Shown here in pieces: positions 45,418-58,591 of a stretch of DNA of 64,000 nt. The position numbers and the translations under genes are program-made. The notes under the pieces are model-generated. The model was given only the letters and a program-made list of their open reading frames with translations. It made no database searches and was not told where the DNA came from. Origin of the DNA: Cystobasidium ongulense (taxonomy: Eukaryota > Basidiomycota > Cystobasidiomycetes > Cystobasidiales > Cystobasidiaceae); assembly GCA_022835595.1 (NCBI GenBank), contig BQUP01000004.1, positions 1,302,001-1,366,000 on the forward strand, given 5' to 3'. Position 1 is the first letter of the stretch. Each line of letters opens with the position of its first letter.

Positions 45418-48400
45418 TCAGTCGATGTTCTTGGGCATAGTTTGAGGAGGTAACTCACAAACACTGCCGTCATCGTCGTCTTCATCAGGTACACCTAAGC
45501 TGCCGTTCGATATTCTAGACATGGCATCTTTCCGCCTATGTTGACTGCCGGTGCTGCTCGACGACAAGGCTGACGCTCTCGCACTATCAGCAAAGTCTAT
45601 GACATGGTCAAAATCGTAATCGGAGGTTGAAGCCCGGTACGAGCTGATAGTAGTTCTGTATGAAGTAGGTCGGGATGCTGTAAGATCGTAACCTGACGGA
45701 TAGTTGACAGAAGCTCGCAGATCTTGAGCAATAGATCGCGTGCTTGCAGTAGATGGGGGAGATGGTAGGGCAGGTGCAAAAGATACGCGCGTCGCTTTGC
45801 TTCGATTTGGTAAAGGTACCCGCGCAGCAGTTGTCATCATACTCTCTGTTGTAGCCGCCTTGAACTGATCGCAGCTGATGGTACTGGCGCGCATGCGTCT
45901 CGCGGGCTTGCCTGCTGCTTCGCCCGAAGTCGTTCCTGAACTTGATCCGTGCATGGATAGACGCTTGTTGCTTTGCCCACTAGACTTCCGATTTTGATGG
46001 CCTACCGCGTCTTCACTGGCGCGCTCGTGCGCATTAACGTCTTTGTCGCTCTTTTCACGCGCCACAGCAGACTTCATTGCGCCAACAGAGCCGAACTTGC
46101 TCAGAGAGAATTCGCTTCCAAGATCAATTTCAGAAAACCGAGTAAAGGCGACATCTAGAGAGGGTCCGTCGATAGGTGCGCCCGCCGAAATACTGCGGGA
46201 ACGGCGGGTGGGCGTCTCTATACTCAATTCCTCTGATGAACGCATAACAGGGAGCTCTTTTGGAGTATAAGGCGGCGTAAGAGGTGGTAGGGGTTGCGGT
46301 AGTGTCTTGTTCTTCAATCTTGAGGCTTGTTTGCCTGGAGTCTGGTATTCGGCTTCTTGAGTAAACGGATCGTCAGTCGAATTTCGACCCTGACCTTGCT
46401 GGATGCTATTCGATCTCATTTGCTCCTCTTCTTGCTTATAAACACTTTCTAGTAGAGTCCGTCGTCGTTGAGAGCGTTTCGCTCGTTCTTCCTCACTCGT
46501 AGGATCCGCCGTCGTCTCGCTGCGGCATGATTCAGCAAGCGAGGATCTGTTCGCGCCTTCCTCACTGATCACGCTTCCGTCCGCCAAGGACGACCGACGA
46601 TCATATCTTGTAGTACTCTGCCGTTTGTAGATAGGATCGATAAGCGATACGTCGTCTTGAGCCACTGTTGTACCAAGAGAAGTCATGGACTGTGATGCAC
46701 TCGCCAGGTATAGCAAGGTGTCGGTCAGGCTATAAACGCTGACTCGCTGAGTAGGCTGGGGCGAAGGTGGAGGAACGAGTGCTTGGGGATGATTGGTAAC
46801 CAGTATAGACGGAGGAGTGGCTCCGATCGTGATAGGCCGGACTTTCTTGCCGTTGTTGGTTGGGCCTTTCTTGAGTTTGTTCCTGGCTGCGCTGGCGTCT
46901 TGGGAAAGTGGTCTCTGCTTGGTGGTCGAGGTTTTCGTATCCTGTATCTGTTTGTCTAGCATGACTAGAGAAACGCTGTTGGACAAGGTGGTTGAAGGCG
47001 GCGAGGTTGGTTCAGCCGAGATGCCCTTCACTTCTGTGTCACTAACATTTACCGGGGTAGTATTTGGTGACGGGAAAGGCTGCTGCATCCCTGGAGTAGA
47101 TGTCTGAGCAGAGGCTAGAATAGCAGCCTTGCGCAGTTCCCACGAGGCTTGCTGACTTGATATAGATGACTTGCTTGATGATCTTGCACGCATTGCCTGA
47201 TTGGGCGGATCACCTCCCGATTCCTCCGAAGACCTGTGCTGGTGTTGTTGGGTCCCCTCGTAGGGGTGAGACTGATGGTATTGTTGATCAGGCATCGGAT
47301 GTCCCTGGTATGCAAGTTCATCCGCAAAACGAGTTCTTTGTCGATCTTCGCGACCGGAGTTGCTCCGAACTAAAGCTGGAGCAGGTTTAGGAACTGTCGA
47401 ATGACGAGGGAGGCTGCTCTTCCGTTGCAGAGGGGAGTCGGATTGATGCTGTTGATAATCGATTCGATCGACCGGAGCAAGTGCACCAGGCATGTTCCTC
47501 GTCAGATCTGGACTCATAGGCATAGGTTGTTCGGGATGGTAGTTCTGCTGTGTCCGCAGTGTATGTACTGTTTCTCTCATCATCTGATCCGAGTTGCCGA
47601 AGCCATCCACAGGATACTGCATTGAAGGCCTCCAGCTATTAGAAGGCAGCACAGACTCTGGTATACTCGGGGCTCCCGCTTGACGATATTGCGGATTTTG
47701 CGATATAGCCGTTTTCTCCTCGTCTTCGTCATTACCATGGGCGTCATTGGAAGAGTAAGTGAGTATAGGGTGCGAGATAGTAGGTCGGGGATACGGTGTA
47801 CGGCGACGAAACAGAAGCCAGGCCAAGATTCCAAACGCTCCCATGCACATTGCTGCACCCACGATAGACGTAGCGATGACAGCATTGTAAAATCCGGAAC
47901 CTGCTGGTGCCGGTCCAGCGCTTTCGGAACCATACTGCGCTTGCGTTTTGAAGACTGTCCCTTCGAAGCTGGTGGATGGTGATGCAAATCGACGGGAGGT
48001 AGTCAACAGCGGTGACAGGAGGGGAGACTGGTTCATTCTCGGAGTACCTTCGAGGATGGGTGAAGACATCGCATTTGTGCTGAAAGCAGCGACGGGAGAA
48101 GAGAGCACCGGGGTAGTGGTAATACAAGGTTGAGCGCCGAAGGTACAAGCCGCAAGTTCAGGTGAATCTTCGTAGTTTGATAGGGGAGATGCATAGATGC
48201 TAGGAGAGTAAATGGCTGGCGAAGGCTTCCATGTACGCGAAAGCGGCGAGGAGGCGAACACTGGAGAGTTGAAGGTAGGCGTAGGGCTGAAGTATGGACT
48301 TTCGATTGCAGTTGAGCCTGCAGCGCCGACAGCCCGCTGTCTTCGCGAAATATCGGCTGAACGACGCATGCGAACCTGCTGGATCGACTGTGGCACGCTA

Positions 48401-50065
48401 TTAAGTGCTCTTCGTCGAGCTTGTGGCGCTTCATTCCCAGCAGGAGCTTGTCCATTGGATTGATCGGCATTTTCTTGGCTTGCTTCACCAGCAGGCGCCT
48501 CACTGGGCTGGCTATTTGTATCCTGAAATGGAGGGGTAGCATCTGATGCGGATGGTTCGGATGTCTGACCAGCGTCGTTCAGAGTAGGGTTGCTATCCTG
48601 TGTAGGTGGTGCCGGTTCATTTGAATTGCCAACATCCTGAGGTGGAACGGGCTGAGCGCCAGTGTCTTGAGATGGCTCGGACTGATTTGTACTATCTTGG
48701 GGTGGTGTAGACTCTGGAGCAGGTTCGGTAGGTGCAGTACCAGATGCATCGGGAGCAGGCTCGGCAGCTGGCGGAGCAGGCTGGTCATTGGTGGTCTGTT
48801 CACTCTTCTGTTTGCTACCTTCTGGTGCTGTGGGAGGAGGCGCAGATGCGCTGTTGCTCGGCTTGGGTTGCTCAGCTTGCTGCTTGCCAGTGCTCTGCAA
48901 CGGCGATGGATTCTGTCGTGGAGGAGCACCTTGATTCGGTAAGGCTGGATCACTATTTGTGCATACGAAACATTAGCAATGTTGACGGTCACCACTGGTA
49001 TAGAAGCACTCACTTGTTCAAAAAGTCGCCAATCGAGTCCAAACTGGATAATGGGTCCGACTGCCCGCCTTTCCCTTGGGACTGTTCTTCAAATTTCTTG
49101 TCAAACATATCATCATCGTTTGGCCCGTATCCGGTCTTCTTTGATCCATTCTGGGTCGTACCCTCCTTACTTGCATCGGTTCGACTTGTTCCACTCTTGC
49201 TTGTGCCATTGTAACCAGAGCTGGAACCCATCTTATTATTTGCATTTGCGCTGTTGCTGCCAGAAGCGCTCTTGTAGCCTTGCTGACGAGAAGGACCGTC
49301 ATCGTTAGGTACGTGGTGAAAGTCTTGATCTTTTGGGAAAGAAGGTGTAGATTGATCCATCGGGGGTGCCTCATCGTCGCTGCCCAAGTGGAATGTTAGA
49401 TTCTGTTCAATCCTTTTGCTCCTGATCATCCAAATCAATACTACTCACTCAACGAAGAAATCTCCAGCAGGTCCATCCTTCGAAAAGGGATCGGGATCAT
49501 CTTCAGACGCTGGAGTAAGGATGCCGAGACCAGTAAGAGGCGATCCATTGCCCAGGATACCCAGACCGAGAAGATTGTTTGAGGATTTTTTGGCTCCAGC
49601 ATGACCATCAGAGGGAGGCGAGAGAAGGCTGGTGAGAGCGTCGATGAGATTGGGTGAGGGAACGGGGGAGTCTTCCCGCTTGCGACGTAACGATACGAGT
49701 CGCTTCTGAAGGTAGACCGGAGACTGAAGGTCTGGTCGAGCGCCTTTCGAGGCAGGCTGGCGGATGTACTCGTCGGCTAAAGAGTGTTCACCAAGGTCTC
49801 CCGACTGACCCTCTTGTTCGACAGGTTCATCTTGATACAGAAGACGTCTCACACCTCGTCGCCGTACGCGAAGTGGCGAGACTGCATTGCCCGAGGAAGG
49901 TAGCACACCGTCGAGGAGCTTGGCTGAAAGCAAGTTGGGAGGCATGATATCTGATGCGAATGACGGTGGCTGTGAGGGTTTCTCCAAGGACGAGGATGTG
50001 TCTTGCAAGGTAGGCTCGCCGTCCACAGTGCCCGCTGAAGCTGGAGAGAGAGCCTGGTCGGCCAT
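45418..50065 (-). CDS. Large single-span membrane protein, low-complexity, unknown
   Basis: Three main exons (50065 to about 49450; about 49385-49012; about 48950-45418) joined by two introns give roughly 1,500 residues. The first acceptor must be ttgggcag before GACGATGAG to keep frame. The N-terminal half is Pro/Ser/Gln-rich with repeated PPQD/PSQD-type units (SQDTGAQPVPPQD). A single membrane span (NAVIATSIVGAAMCMGAFG, then ILAWLLF) is followed by RRR and a long Ser/Arg-rich cytosolic region. No N-terminal signal peptide was found (MADQALSPASAG), so topology would be set by the internal span. It resembles fungal wall-stress or polarity proteins only in architecture. Function unknown. Confidence 0.65.
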
Positions 50066-51134
50066 CGTTTGATGAGAACCCTGATATAGTAGCTGTACTG
50101 ATATAGATGATTGAGTGCATCAAGAGCAAAAGTAAGAGGGGTGCCGGCACCCACCAAGTCCTACATGGCTGTCTTTGCTGTTTTGTTTTGCATTCTTAGC
50201 TCTGGCTTCTCACCTCGTGCCAGCGGCGGTCAAGGCTGCCAGATCACCGTCATGCTTGCTCTGGAATGGGTATGATATACACTCAGCTGGTTGGTATACA
50301 GACAGGGCGGCATTCTTTCATCAGCTACGATTGTACGCGCCATGAATGCATGCGTCGCGCGTGGCAGGCGATTCATTCGACGTGAACGGCCCTTCCATCC
50401 TGCAGTCAGACAGTGCGCCGCTGGTATCTATGAAAACGCAAGAGAGCGATGGCCTGTATGCTGCTTGCGATGAGTATTGCTGTAATATTTCGTGCCAACT
50501 TTCGCATTGTGCGGATTCAAGAGAGACAGCTTGGTTGCGAGGCTTCTCTCCAAGTCTGGGCAAAGATGATCGTAAAGCTTCTCGACCACAGAGACTTCCA
50601 TAATACCTCTCACTGCTGCATGTTATCGTCTACTCAACTGCATTGCGTGCATGTCATTGACAGGGAAAGAGAAGACATGAGTGCGGGAACTACAAGGGAT
50701 ACAGACGTGGCGTGAGGATCCTACTTCCTGAAGATGGCCACAAGTTTGGCTAGTCCTTTCATAGGACAGAAGCTAAATGTAATGCATAACTACAAGGGAG
50801 GCTATAAAGCATATTTATTTTTCATCTTTGTCTATGCGTGATAGGCGAGGATACGGTTGGGTAGCAGTGGTCGGAAGGGTAGCAGGATGACGATCAAGGC
50901 CTGTTTTCAAAACAGCTGCAGGGCTAGTCAGCTTTACTCCAAGGTAGTCTTACCACATATGCGACTCACTGATGCAGATTAACGATGGTAGGTACATGTG
51001 CGAGATGGAAAAAAAATAGAAACAGGTGTTGCGTATAAACGTAGGGTGCGGCGAGAAGGGAGAAACCATTTCTTTCCATTTTGAAGACAAGAAGGAGAGG
51101 TGACACGACAAGTTTGCGGGTATCGAAGAGGTCC
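50066..51134. other. Intergenic, 1.07 kb
   Basis: Promoter of the large membrane protein and 3' flank of the kinase gene. Several short open frames on both strands show no coding character. Confidence 0.5.
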
Positions 51135-53573
51135 CTAGTGATGAGTTGGAAACTGGAGCCAAGGGTGATCTCGCACTTGTGAAATTGTGAGCCGGGATTC
51201 GGGATCCGTGTCCAAGCAGCCGCACATCAAGTCGATAGCTGCGGAGGGAATGTGGCATTTAGGTTTGTTGATGCGTCCTGCGAGATGCATAGGAATGGTG
51301 AGCGTAGGTCGCAAACAAAAGGTAAGCTGCAACTAACCCTGGATGGCGCTGTTAGGATCCGTGAAGGGCGTCTCGCCAGTAAGGAGAATTGACAGAAGCA
51401 CGCCAAGGGACCTGTGCATGAGAGGCTGTTAGGTGACTAACATTTGGGATGAAGACGTTTATGAACTTACCAAACTTCTGCATGTGGTGCTCTGTACGGC
51501 TGTCCTTGCAAGATTTCCGAGGCAGCGAAATTGACAGTCTGAGCAATGGGTGTAAGAAACATCATTAGCTACCGGGCAGAGCCTCAACGAATCGACCAGT
51601 CGGCAACAGGAAGCTCACTCCAAAGAATCGATTGTGATATGGTGGTGGTTTACGTGGATCGTAAATGATAGCAGACCCAAAGTCGATAAGCTTGACTCTA
51701 AAATCTCTGTCGACGACAATATTTTCATCTTTGATGTCACCTGAGCAACAGGATTAGCGGAGTCAGCCTCATTGATGCCAATACCCAATCGAAGGAAGAA
51801 AGCTGAGCCGACTCACGGTGACAGATACCCATACAAGCTAGGTAGTAAACAACCTCCACAATCTGTCCAAAGACGAGTCGAGCATGCTCCTCCGGCAATC
51901 GAGTATGCTGTTCAATGCACTCGAAAAGGTCGCAGGAGCTTTTCCTCAACATAGGAGGAGGGGCTAGCTTGAGAGGCATATCAAACGCGACCGGAGTAGG
52001 AGGTCCCATGGTGGAGGAAGGACTGGTTGAAAGATCTGAAGAGAAGGATATATCCGGAAGATCATCTGATCCAGGAGCAGCTGATGGTGAATCGGCCCTT
52101 GTACTGTTACTCTTGCTCGATGATGATGAGTAAGATGGCGAATCATCCTTGACTCCTTTCATGTGTGTATCTCTGTCTGGCTCGGAACTTGCTTTGACGG
52201 AAGAAGGAGCAGAAGAAGTTGGTGAAGGACTAGACGATTGCCAAGGGGTACCGTGGTGCTCCATAACGAGATAAAGAACTGTTTCATCCTCGATGAGATC
52301 CAAGAAGGCGACGACACCGGCATGGCGGATGGTGCGAAGTACATAGGCTTCGAGTGGAACAAGCTTCTCAGGACCCGGCTGGCCGTCGACAGTCTTAGAC
52401 CAGCTGCGCGTTCTGACCCAACCGTGCGAAGGTATCTGTGCAAGCACGATGTGTCATCAGCCTCTGTCTTCGTGCGATACACCTCCCGAGCTATACCACA
52501 ACACTCACCCTTTCCCTAAAGATAAATTTGACAGCAACGATTAGACCGTCTGCTCTTCTCCGGGCACGGATCACAAAGCCAAATCCACCAGAACCAAGTT
52601 CATCCAATATCTCATACTGCTGTTCGAAAGCAGCGTTGAGTCTGCCTTCCGCCAAAAACTTGGCGCAAGTGGGTATAGCACCGGGCTTTTCAGCTTTGGG
52701 AGGAAGTTGAGCTGATGCGGGAACAGGCTTTGCCGGGGGAGGCGGAGTGCAAAGGACCATTGAGGGACCGCCATTAGGTGACTGAGAGGTATGCTGAGGT
52801 ATCATATGACCACTAGGAGTAGGTGGTGGACTCAATGGGAAGGATTTAGCTCCGGGAGAATTCTTATTGACGTCGAGATTATAGCAGATATATTGCTGAG
52901 GCTCATTGGCAGGGAGGGCGAAAGGATGAAGAGTTCCGCCTTGACTGGAAGCATTGCCATTTTGAGCCTGGGACTGGGTAAGCTTGCTGCTGCCATCGGA
53001 GCGGACAAGTTTGAGTGCCCCAAGGAATTTGCTGCTTCCTTTCTGACCACCATTAGTCGGCGTGGACTGTGCCTGAGCAGATGGGTGAGAAAGAGGAGTG
53101 GGGGGTACAGCCAACGGGGTAGGAGGATTGACTGGACTTCCCGACCAAGCAGAGTAGCTTTTCAAGGAAGCTAAATTGAGGAACGGAAGGTGAGGTGCTT
53201 TGCCGATGGAGTTCCTGTTCTGTTGGTTTGCACTAGTAGAGCTTGACTGCTTTGGTGATCCAGTCAGGGAGGAAGACACAAGTCCGGAAGGAGTACCTGC
53301 ATCTTTGTGGTTACCAGTGACAGATACGCGATAGGAAGACTGAGCTCCTTGTTGATGAGAATAGGAAGAAGGTTGGGATAAGCCAGGAGGAAGAGCGGCG
53401 GTATCGTACTTGCCGGCTGAAGGGTGACCTGTCGAGTTCGCAAATCCAGAAATCCGGGTAACATGAAGAGTAGCTCGTGTAGAATCGCTCGGTAGTCTTG
53501 CGTTACGATCCACCAAGAAGGGATCAGCCGACATGCCGTGCTGAGCCATGTTTGAATTCGCCACAGTCTGCAT
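51135..53573 (-). CDS. Ser/Thr protein kinase, PAS-kinase (PASK/Psk)-type catalytic domain
   Basis: ATG at 53573 (MQTVANSNMAQHGMSADPF), stop at 51135. A disordered N-terminus of about 310 residues precedes the kinase domain. Motifs: YEILDELGSGGFGFVIRARR (Gly loop), VAVKFIFRER (catalytic Lys), and VMEHHGTPW, a hinge typical of PAS kinases. A roughly 90-residue Ser-rich insert follows, then DLFECIEQH, GICHRDIKDENIVVD (HRD, split by an intron), KLIDFGSAIIYD (DFG) and FAASEILQGQPYR. APE is replaced by ASE. WSLGVLLSILLTGETPF and RLTISQVRDHPWLQF close the domain. Five or so introns, intact. No PAS domain is visible in this gene's N-terminus, so it is a Psk-like catalytic relative rather than a proven PAS kinase. 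Likely roles (nutrient/glycogen signalling) are inferred from the family. Confidence 0.85.
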
Positions 53574-55625
53574 CTTGGTAGGAAGCGATGTAACACTGAC
53601 AAGCTAGGCTGAGGATGAGAGTACAGCCAGCTGCGAGGAGGAGCGATGGAGTGGCTCTAGCTCTTGCTGTGAAGTGGAATGGAATGTGTGTATGATAGAA
53701 AGGGGTGGGAAAAGTGCAATGGGCGCCAGGACCGCCAGAGCGAAACCGAAAAAAGGAAAGTAGGCAGTCAGTTTCAGGAAACAAGCGAGCATTCCGACTA
53801 TCGAGGCAGTAGAAGATGACCCACCTAGTCCTGCTAGCTGTCGGCAGTAGCAAGAGCAGAAGAAGAGGGTTGTAGATTGAGACTCGACTTCGAGAGGGGC
53901 GGAATGTGGCGATCTCTCAGGGTGGTCCGAGGAGGCACAAGGAGGAACAAGACTCGACACGGTGCTGAAGAGGCGAGCTTGGTGGTAGTTGAAGTAAGAC
54001 TTTTGTGTGTGATAGTAGTCTGTAATGGTAGCGAAGTAAAGACAGGTAAGCATGGTGCGAAAGTGATGGAAACCAGCTAGTCGTCGATCCTGCACGCGTG
54101 AAAACTAGCGGCCGTCCAGAAGGAACACTCACATATCAAGCACCCCTCTCCGAATGCGAGTTCTCTCACCGTCTACCTGCCTGGGTGGCTTTTGCGAAGT
54201 GAAATCAATTTCACGCCGGATTCCCCTGGCGGCGCCGCAAGGCACCTCTGAGATGCTTTGCAGGACGAGGGAGAGTCAAGATGAATAGATGGTGGAGGTG
54301 TATATCCCTACTTGCTTGCTGCGTTGTTGGCCTTTCGTGTGTTTCCTGCGTCGTTGTTGCTGAGCTGTGCAAAAGCGAAAGACAAGCACTCTGCTCTGTT
54401 CCCAGTTGCGCATACACCCAACGATGCTAGCAGTGCCTTGGGAACCAGGGAGGGAATGTTCCAGGCCGGAAGGGCGAGTCGTAGAGCTGGCACAGTAATG
54501 CTTGTATGCAGAATGTCGTGTGAAAAAGAGGAGTTTCCTCTATTGCCTTTCCTCGTAACGTCGTATCAAAAGCTGAAACTTCGCCTCGCTTCGTCTAGGA
54601 AATTGGCAGACTTTCCTTTTCCTTCCAAGACTCAGCTGCGGAGTACGGGTAACCATCATAACGTTTCGCACTTTGGGCCATCGCTTCGTCAATTTTCCTG
54701 CCCGTCCGTGCCCTCGTCAAGGCTGGCCTCCGCGCTCTTCGAGGTGCCGTGTGGCGCTGGATGAGAGGTGTCGCTGGCGGGCAGGAATAACGGCAGACAA
54801 AGCACAAAGACCATGCTGCACGGGATTGGATGAGAGAAATGACGGAGGTCTGAGCTCTACGGCCGTGCTCGGTTTTCGAGATGCTTTCTGAGATGCCGGC
54901 ATTGTTCACGCCTCGTTCTGCTCTCTTCCTTGTGGCTTGGCCATTCAGACCGTGAGCACCATTCACGGTACCTGTAGGCATGCTCACAATGAAGGATAGC
55001 TGCTTTGTCAATAAGGTGGTAGCTTCTCCATCAGCTGAAAAAGACGCCCATCTGTAGCCGATCATCACCCATCATGCAAGCTGAATTGGTTCCCAACTGC
55101 CACGTAAAGAAGAGAGATAGTCACTGTTGCTATTAGTATTGCAGTACTACCTTTTCGCTCTTGCTATGTACCCTGCTGAAAAAGGCCCAGTTCTTATCCC
55201 CGCACGGCTCTCGCCTTTTTTTCTTTTGCTTGCATCAAGAGCTTCTTTTGAATGGGCAACGAACGGCCATTGAAGGCCAGTTGAACGGTTGTCTATTGTT
55301 AAGGTGCTTTGAGCAATCTGGAAGCAGACAGATGTGGATTTAGGAGAAATGGTGTTCTCTTCCGCTTCATGGGTTTACTCGTTGGGAGATGGCCAAAGTT
55401 GGCGTACGAGTTCTGCTCTTGTGAGACGTAAATCGATGCCGCCACAAACCACTATCTCACGTTCTCACGCACGGGATCCATACAGTTCCGAACACGAGAA
55501 GACAAGTGCTTTCATCGACCAGTTCACGCTACCACTTCTTAGCGAGGCATAATTACAGGTGGAAAATGCGATATTCAAGTACTACAATGGAAATACAAAT
55601 AAATAACCATGTGGAAGCCTCCTAC
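53574..55625. other. 2-kb intergenic region
   Basis: Long leader/promoter region of the kinase and 3' flank of the next gene. CT-rich and GA-rich tracts occur around 53600-54130. Open frames at 53604-54095 and 54312-54764 lack family features and are regarded as chance. Confidence 0.5.
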
Positions 55626-57150
55626 TCATACTACTACCTTCTGCGCTACATAGTCACCGACGTACGCTCTCGCTTCGCTCATTCCCTCCACAGCTTGTCG
55701 GTATATACCAAACTATAATGAAAAGAGGCATGAAATGCTATTAGCCAGATTGACAAATCAGCACGAGGTGTGTGATAGCCTACCTTGACACTAGACGAAG
55801 ATCCCATATCCCCAACGACGTTATACTCGAGTATCGTCTTGCCATTGGTAAGATCTCTAACGATGTAGCCGAACATGCCGTCTTCACCATAACGCACGCG
55901 TATATGCTGCAGAATTCGCAAGTGATGAGCATATTAAACCTCGCGGTGTAACCCAAACATTGCAAAAGCAGAATGATGTAACTCACATGTGATAAAGTAC
56001 GTCCTTTGTACATTGAATAGTCGTAAGAATCGCAATTACCATTCGGACACTCTCGGTTCTTGTCCTTGATAACGACAGTCTTTTTCGAGGCTGTGAGAGC
56101 AGTCACGTATCCACCGCAGCCGCTGCGTTGAAGGAGTTGCATCCTGGTTGTTTTTTAATTAGTATCCAGTCTTCTGTTTGCCGCCAGAAGGATGGTGAAT
56201 GGGCAACTTACATGTGCCACCATTTGCTCGTGGTCGTAGTCCTGTCATCAATGTAAGTCCTCCAAGTGTAGTCCCACGTCTCTCGAGCCGGTGCAGGCGG
56301 CCATGACAAGAATTCCAATCTCTGTCTCGGAGCAGGTGGCTCGTTCTCTTTAGCGCCACTTTTAGATTTACAAGGTTGATTTCCACTTGAAGCCATAACC
56401 TTCCAATTATTCATATCAGCAGTAGTAGGATCATCAAGTGAACCGCCTGTTCCTACGGTTGCAGCAAGTGTCTTGAAGTAATGATGGGGTGAATCAACTC
56501 CTAGTGAAGGGTGGTATGGATCTTCGCTATCCTGTGGTGGTGGGGCAAGCTCGCGTGGATGATGTCGCTTGCTCTTACGAGGAGAGCCTTTGTCTTCCAT
56601 AGGCTCGAGCATTCCGTCAGAGTCCAGGTACATTGAATAGCAGTCGCCAATCATTGCGTCGACCGGGCAGCCGCCTAGATAAGTGAATAATAATGGGTAA
56701 GTTGTGGCTAATCTGAAAATATAGATGCGGAGCGAGCCTACCATGTTTAAGTATTCCTGTGCTTTGCCACTTTAAACTTGAATTGAAAGAGCCTTTCTGA
56801 TAGCTTGAACCGTCCGAAAGCGTCTTTGTTACTGGTGTGTATCTTTTTCCATCTGGCGTGTTTGATGGTTTCGAGCTCGTTCGCGTGCTGGATGGGATCG
56901 TATTGAATTCTTCTGGTTGGTAATCTTCATTTGTAGGTTCTCCTTGTGGGGATGAGGCGGTAGACGACGGCGCGTCTGCCCCATTTGTCGGCGTATCTTG
57001 GTTGCTATCGTTGTCGCCGTCCTGCGAGGGGATGTAAGGCGTAAAGTATCCCTCGTTTTCGCTAGGACTGTAGACATTTGCGGAAGCTCGAGCCATCTTG
57101 CCGGCGAGAAGTGCGAAGGCTACAAAGCCGACCTGCTTCGTCGGTAGCAT
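55626..57150 (-). CDS. Secreted protein of unknown family
   Basis: Start MLPTKQVGFVAFALLAGKMA at 57150, with a signal peptide ending near ARASA. A Ser/Thr/Pro/Asp-rich linker follows. A globular C-terminal part is spread over four or five exons: GGCPVDAMIGDCYSMYLDSD, WKVMASSGNQPCK, LEFLSWPPAPARETWDYTWR, KWWHM, LLQRSGCGGYVTAL, KNRECPNGNCDSYDYSMY, HIRVRYGEDGMFGYIVRDL, EYNVVGDMGSSSSVK, and a last exon FGIYRQAVEGMSEAR ending in VVV-TGA at 55626. At least six Cys lie in the globular part, suggesting disulphides. Junctions are in frame. I do not recognise the family; a wall or host-interface role is only a guess. Confidence 0.65.
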
Positions 57151-57766
57151 AGTCTTCTGTAGTAGACTGTGATAGAGTAGGGTAAGAGAGCTGTGGGAAG
57201 ATATGACAAGACAAGAGAGCTGTAACCATTCATAGGAATAGAACCTTCAAAGAGGCTGTGTCTGCCTCTATGCATTGTCTGTCTGTCTGTCTGTCTGTCT
57301 GTCACACTTGCCAAAGATGGCTCTTCCATCAGCGCGCAACGCTGGCCCCGATTCGAATACCGACCTTGTGCGCCATATCGAGGGAGAAGCAGCGTAATCC
57401 AATGGTATCTGATACTGAGATAAGATATCCATTCGTCATAGGATGGCTCATCAGTGCTGTCGATGCATGGGCGTCGTGTGGTCGAGCTCTAGGAACTGCA
57501 AGCTGCGAACATGCAGCTGCTTTGCCGGCGGACGGTCCAGCCCATCAGCGAGCGGTGACCGCAGCCCGCGGGTGTGCGATAGACAGTGTTTGCTATCTTT
57601 GAGTAGAGTATATCGCGACGAGTATTAGAAAGAAGCAATGCAGACCTGAATCTCTGCCTCTGCTTGCTCGCGCCGCGATCACCTTCCACCACCGCGAAGT
57701 TTTGAGGACTCGCCCAGCTCTGCAAAGCTTCGACAACAGTCAACATCTCCATCCACTCAAGCAAGC
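57151..57766. other. Divergent promoter, secreted protein / SmD3
   Basis: 616 bp between start codons. Contains the (TGTC)7 microsatellite and the pyrimidine-rich SmD3 leader; no gene supported. Confidence 0.5.
57276..57303 (+). repeat. (TGTC)7 microsatellite
   Basis: Seven perfect tetranucleotide units, 126 bp upstream of the start codon of the secreted-protein gene. Confidence 0.95.
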
Positions 57767-58375
57767 ATGTCGACTATTGGCGTGCCAACAAAGCTGCTGC
57801 AGGAGTCTCTCGGACATGTCATCACCGTAGAGCTCAAGACAGGCCAGGTGTACCGAGGCAAGCTCTTTGAAGGTCAGTCATGGCGCACAGGCGAGAATGG
57901 GCGTGGCAGAAGCAGGAGAAGCAGTGTTGGGCATTATACTGATGTTATATACCATGTTAACGCATTCAAACAGCCGAGGACAACCTCAATATCTCCCTCA
58001 AGGACATCACCGTCACGCAGCGAGATGGCAGAATAACCCAGCTCGACCAGGTCTACATTCGAGGACCTATGATCCGCTTCTACATTGTGCCTGATATGTT
58101 GGCAAATGCTCCTATGTGCGCACATACCTGCTGCTGCTATAGCGAAGCCGGTAGCTGACTTGTACCCAATTTCACATTCTTGCCTTCATGCAGGTTCAAG
58201 CGAGCCATCAGCGGACGTGGTATCGGAACAGCGAGAGGAAGAGCCACCATCCAGCGTGCACAAAGTGAGGCGAGATACACTCTAACACGGGTATTGTTGA
58301 GCGCTGAGCAACTGGTTCTCATTTTCAGATCGACGAGCCCGTGGTCGTGGAGGTAGAGGCATGCGAGGGCAATAA
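57767..58375 (+). CDS. SMD3: Small nuclear ribonucleoprotein Sm D3
   Basis: Core Sm-ring protein of spliceosomal snRNPs. Four exons (57767-57872, 57974-58115, 58194-58264, 58329-58375) sum to 366 nt, 121 residues. Sm1: [19 protein letters not shown], then [20 protein letters not shown]. Sm2: [17 protein letters not shown]. The C-terminus is an RG-rich tail ([14 protein letters not shown]), the usual site of arginine methylation in SmD3. The start ATG matches the family N-terminus. Intact. Confidence 0.95.
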
Positions 58376-58591
58376 GCCACGTCGGAAAGCTGATATGGCC
58401 GCTGCAATGGTGCTTGCGAGATGTAGTCTTTCCTTGTATTTGTACTTAAGGCCATGAAGCAAAGACGCCAGTTTGATGGAGAAGCAGCGTATACCCGAGC
58501 GCAGTGCCATAACTTTTACAAGCGATGGGCCAGCCAGCTTTGTCTTCAACCACTGAATTTGGAAGCCTTGCTTATATTGCACACAGCAAGT

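Noticed and set aside
49827-50150. Signal-peptide exon for the large membrane protein
   Set aside because: The hydrophobic start would need GTG initiation and lies in a different frame from the main exon.
53604-54095. Extra coding exon upstream of the kinase
   Set aside because: Frame does not join the kinase start at 53573 and its composition is that of a CT-rich leader.
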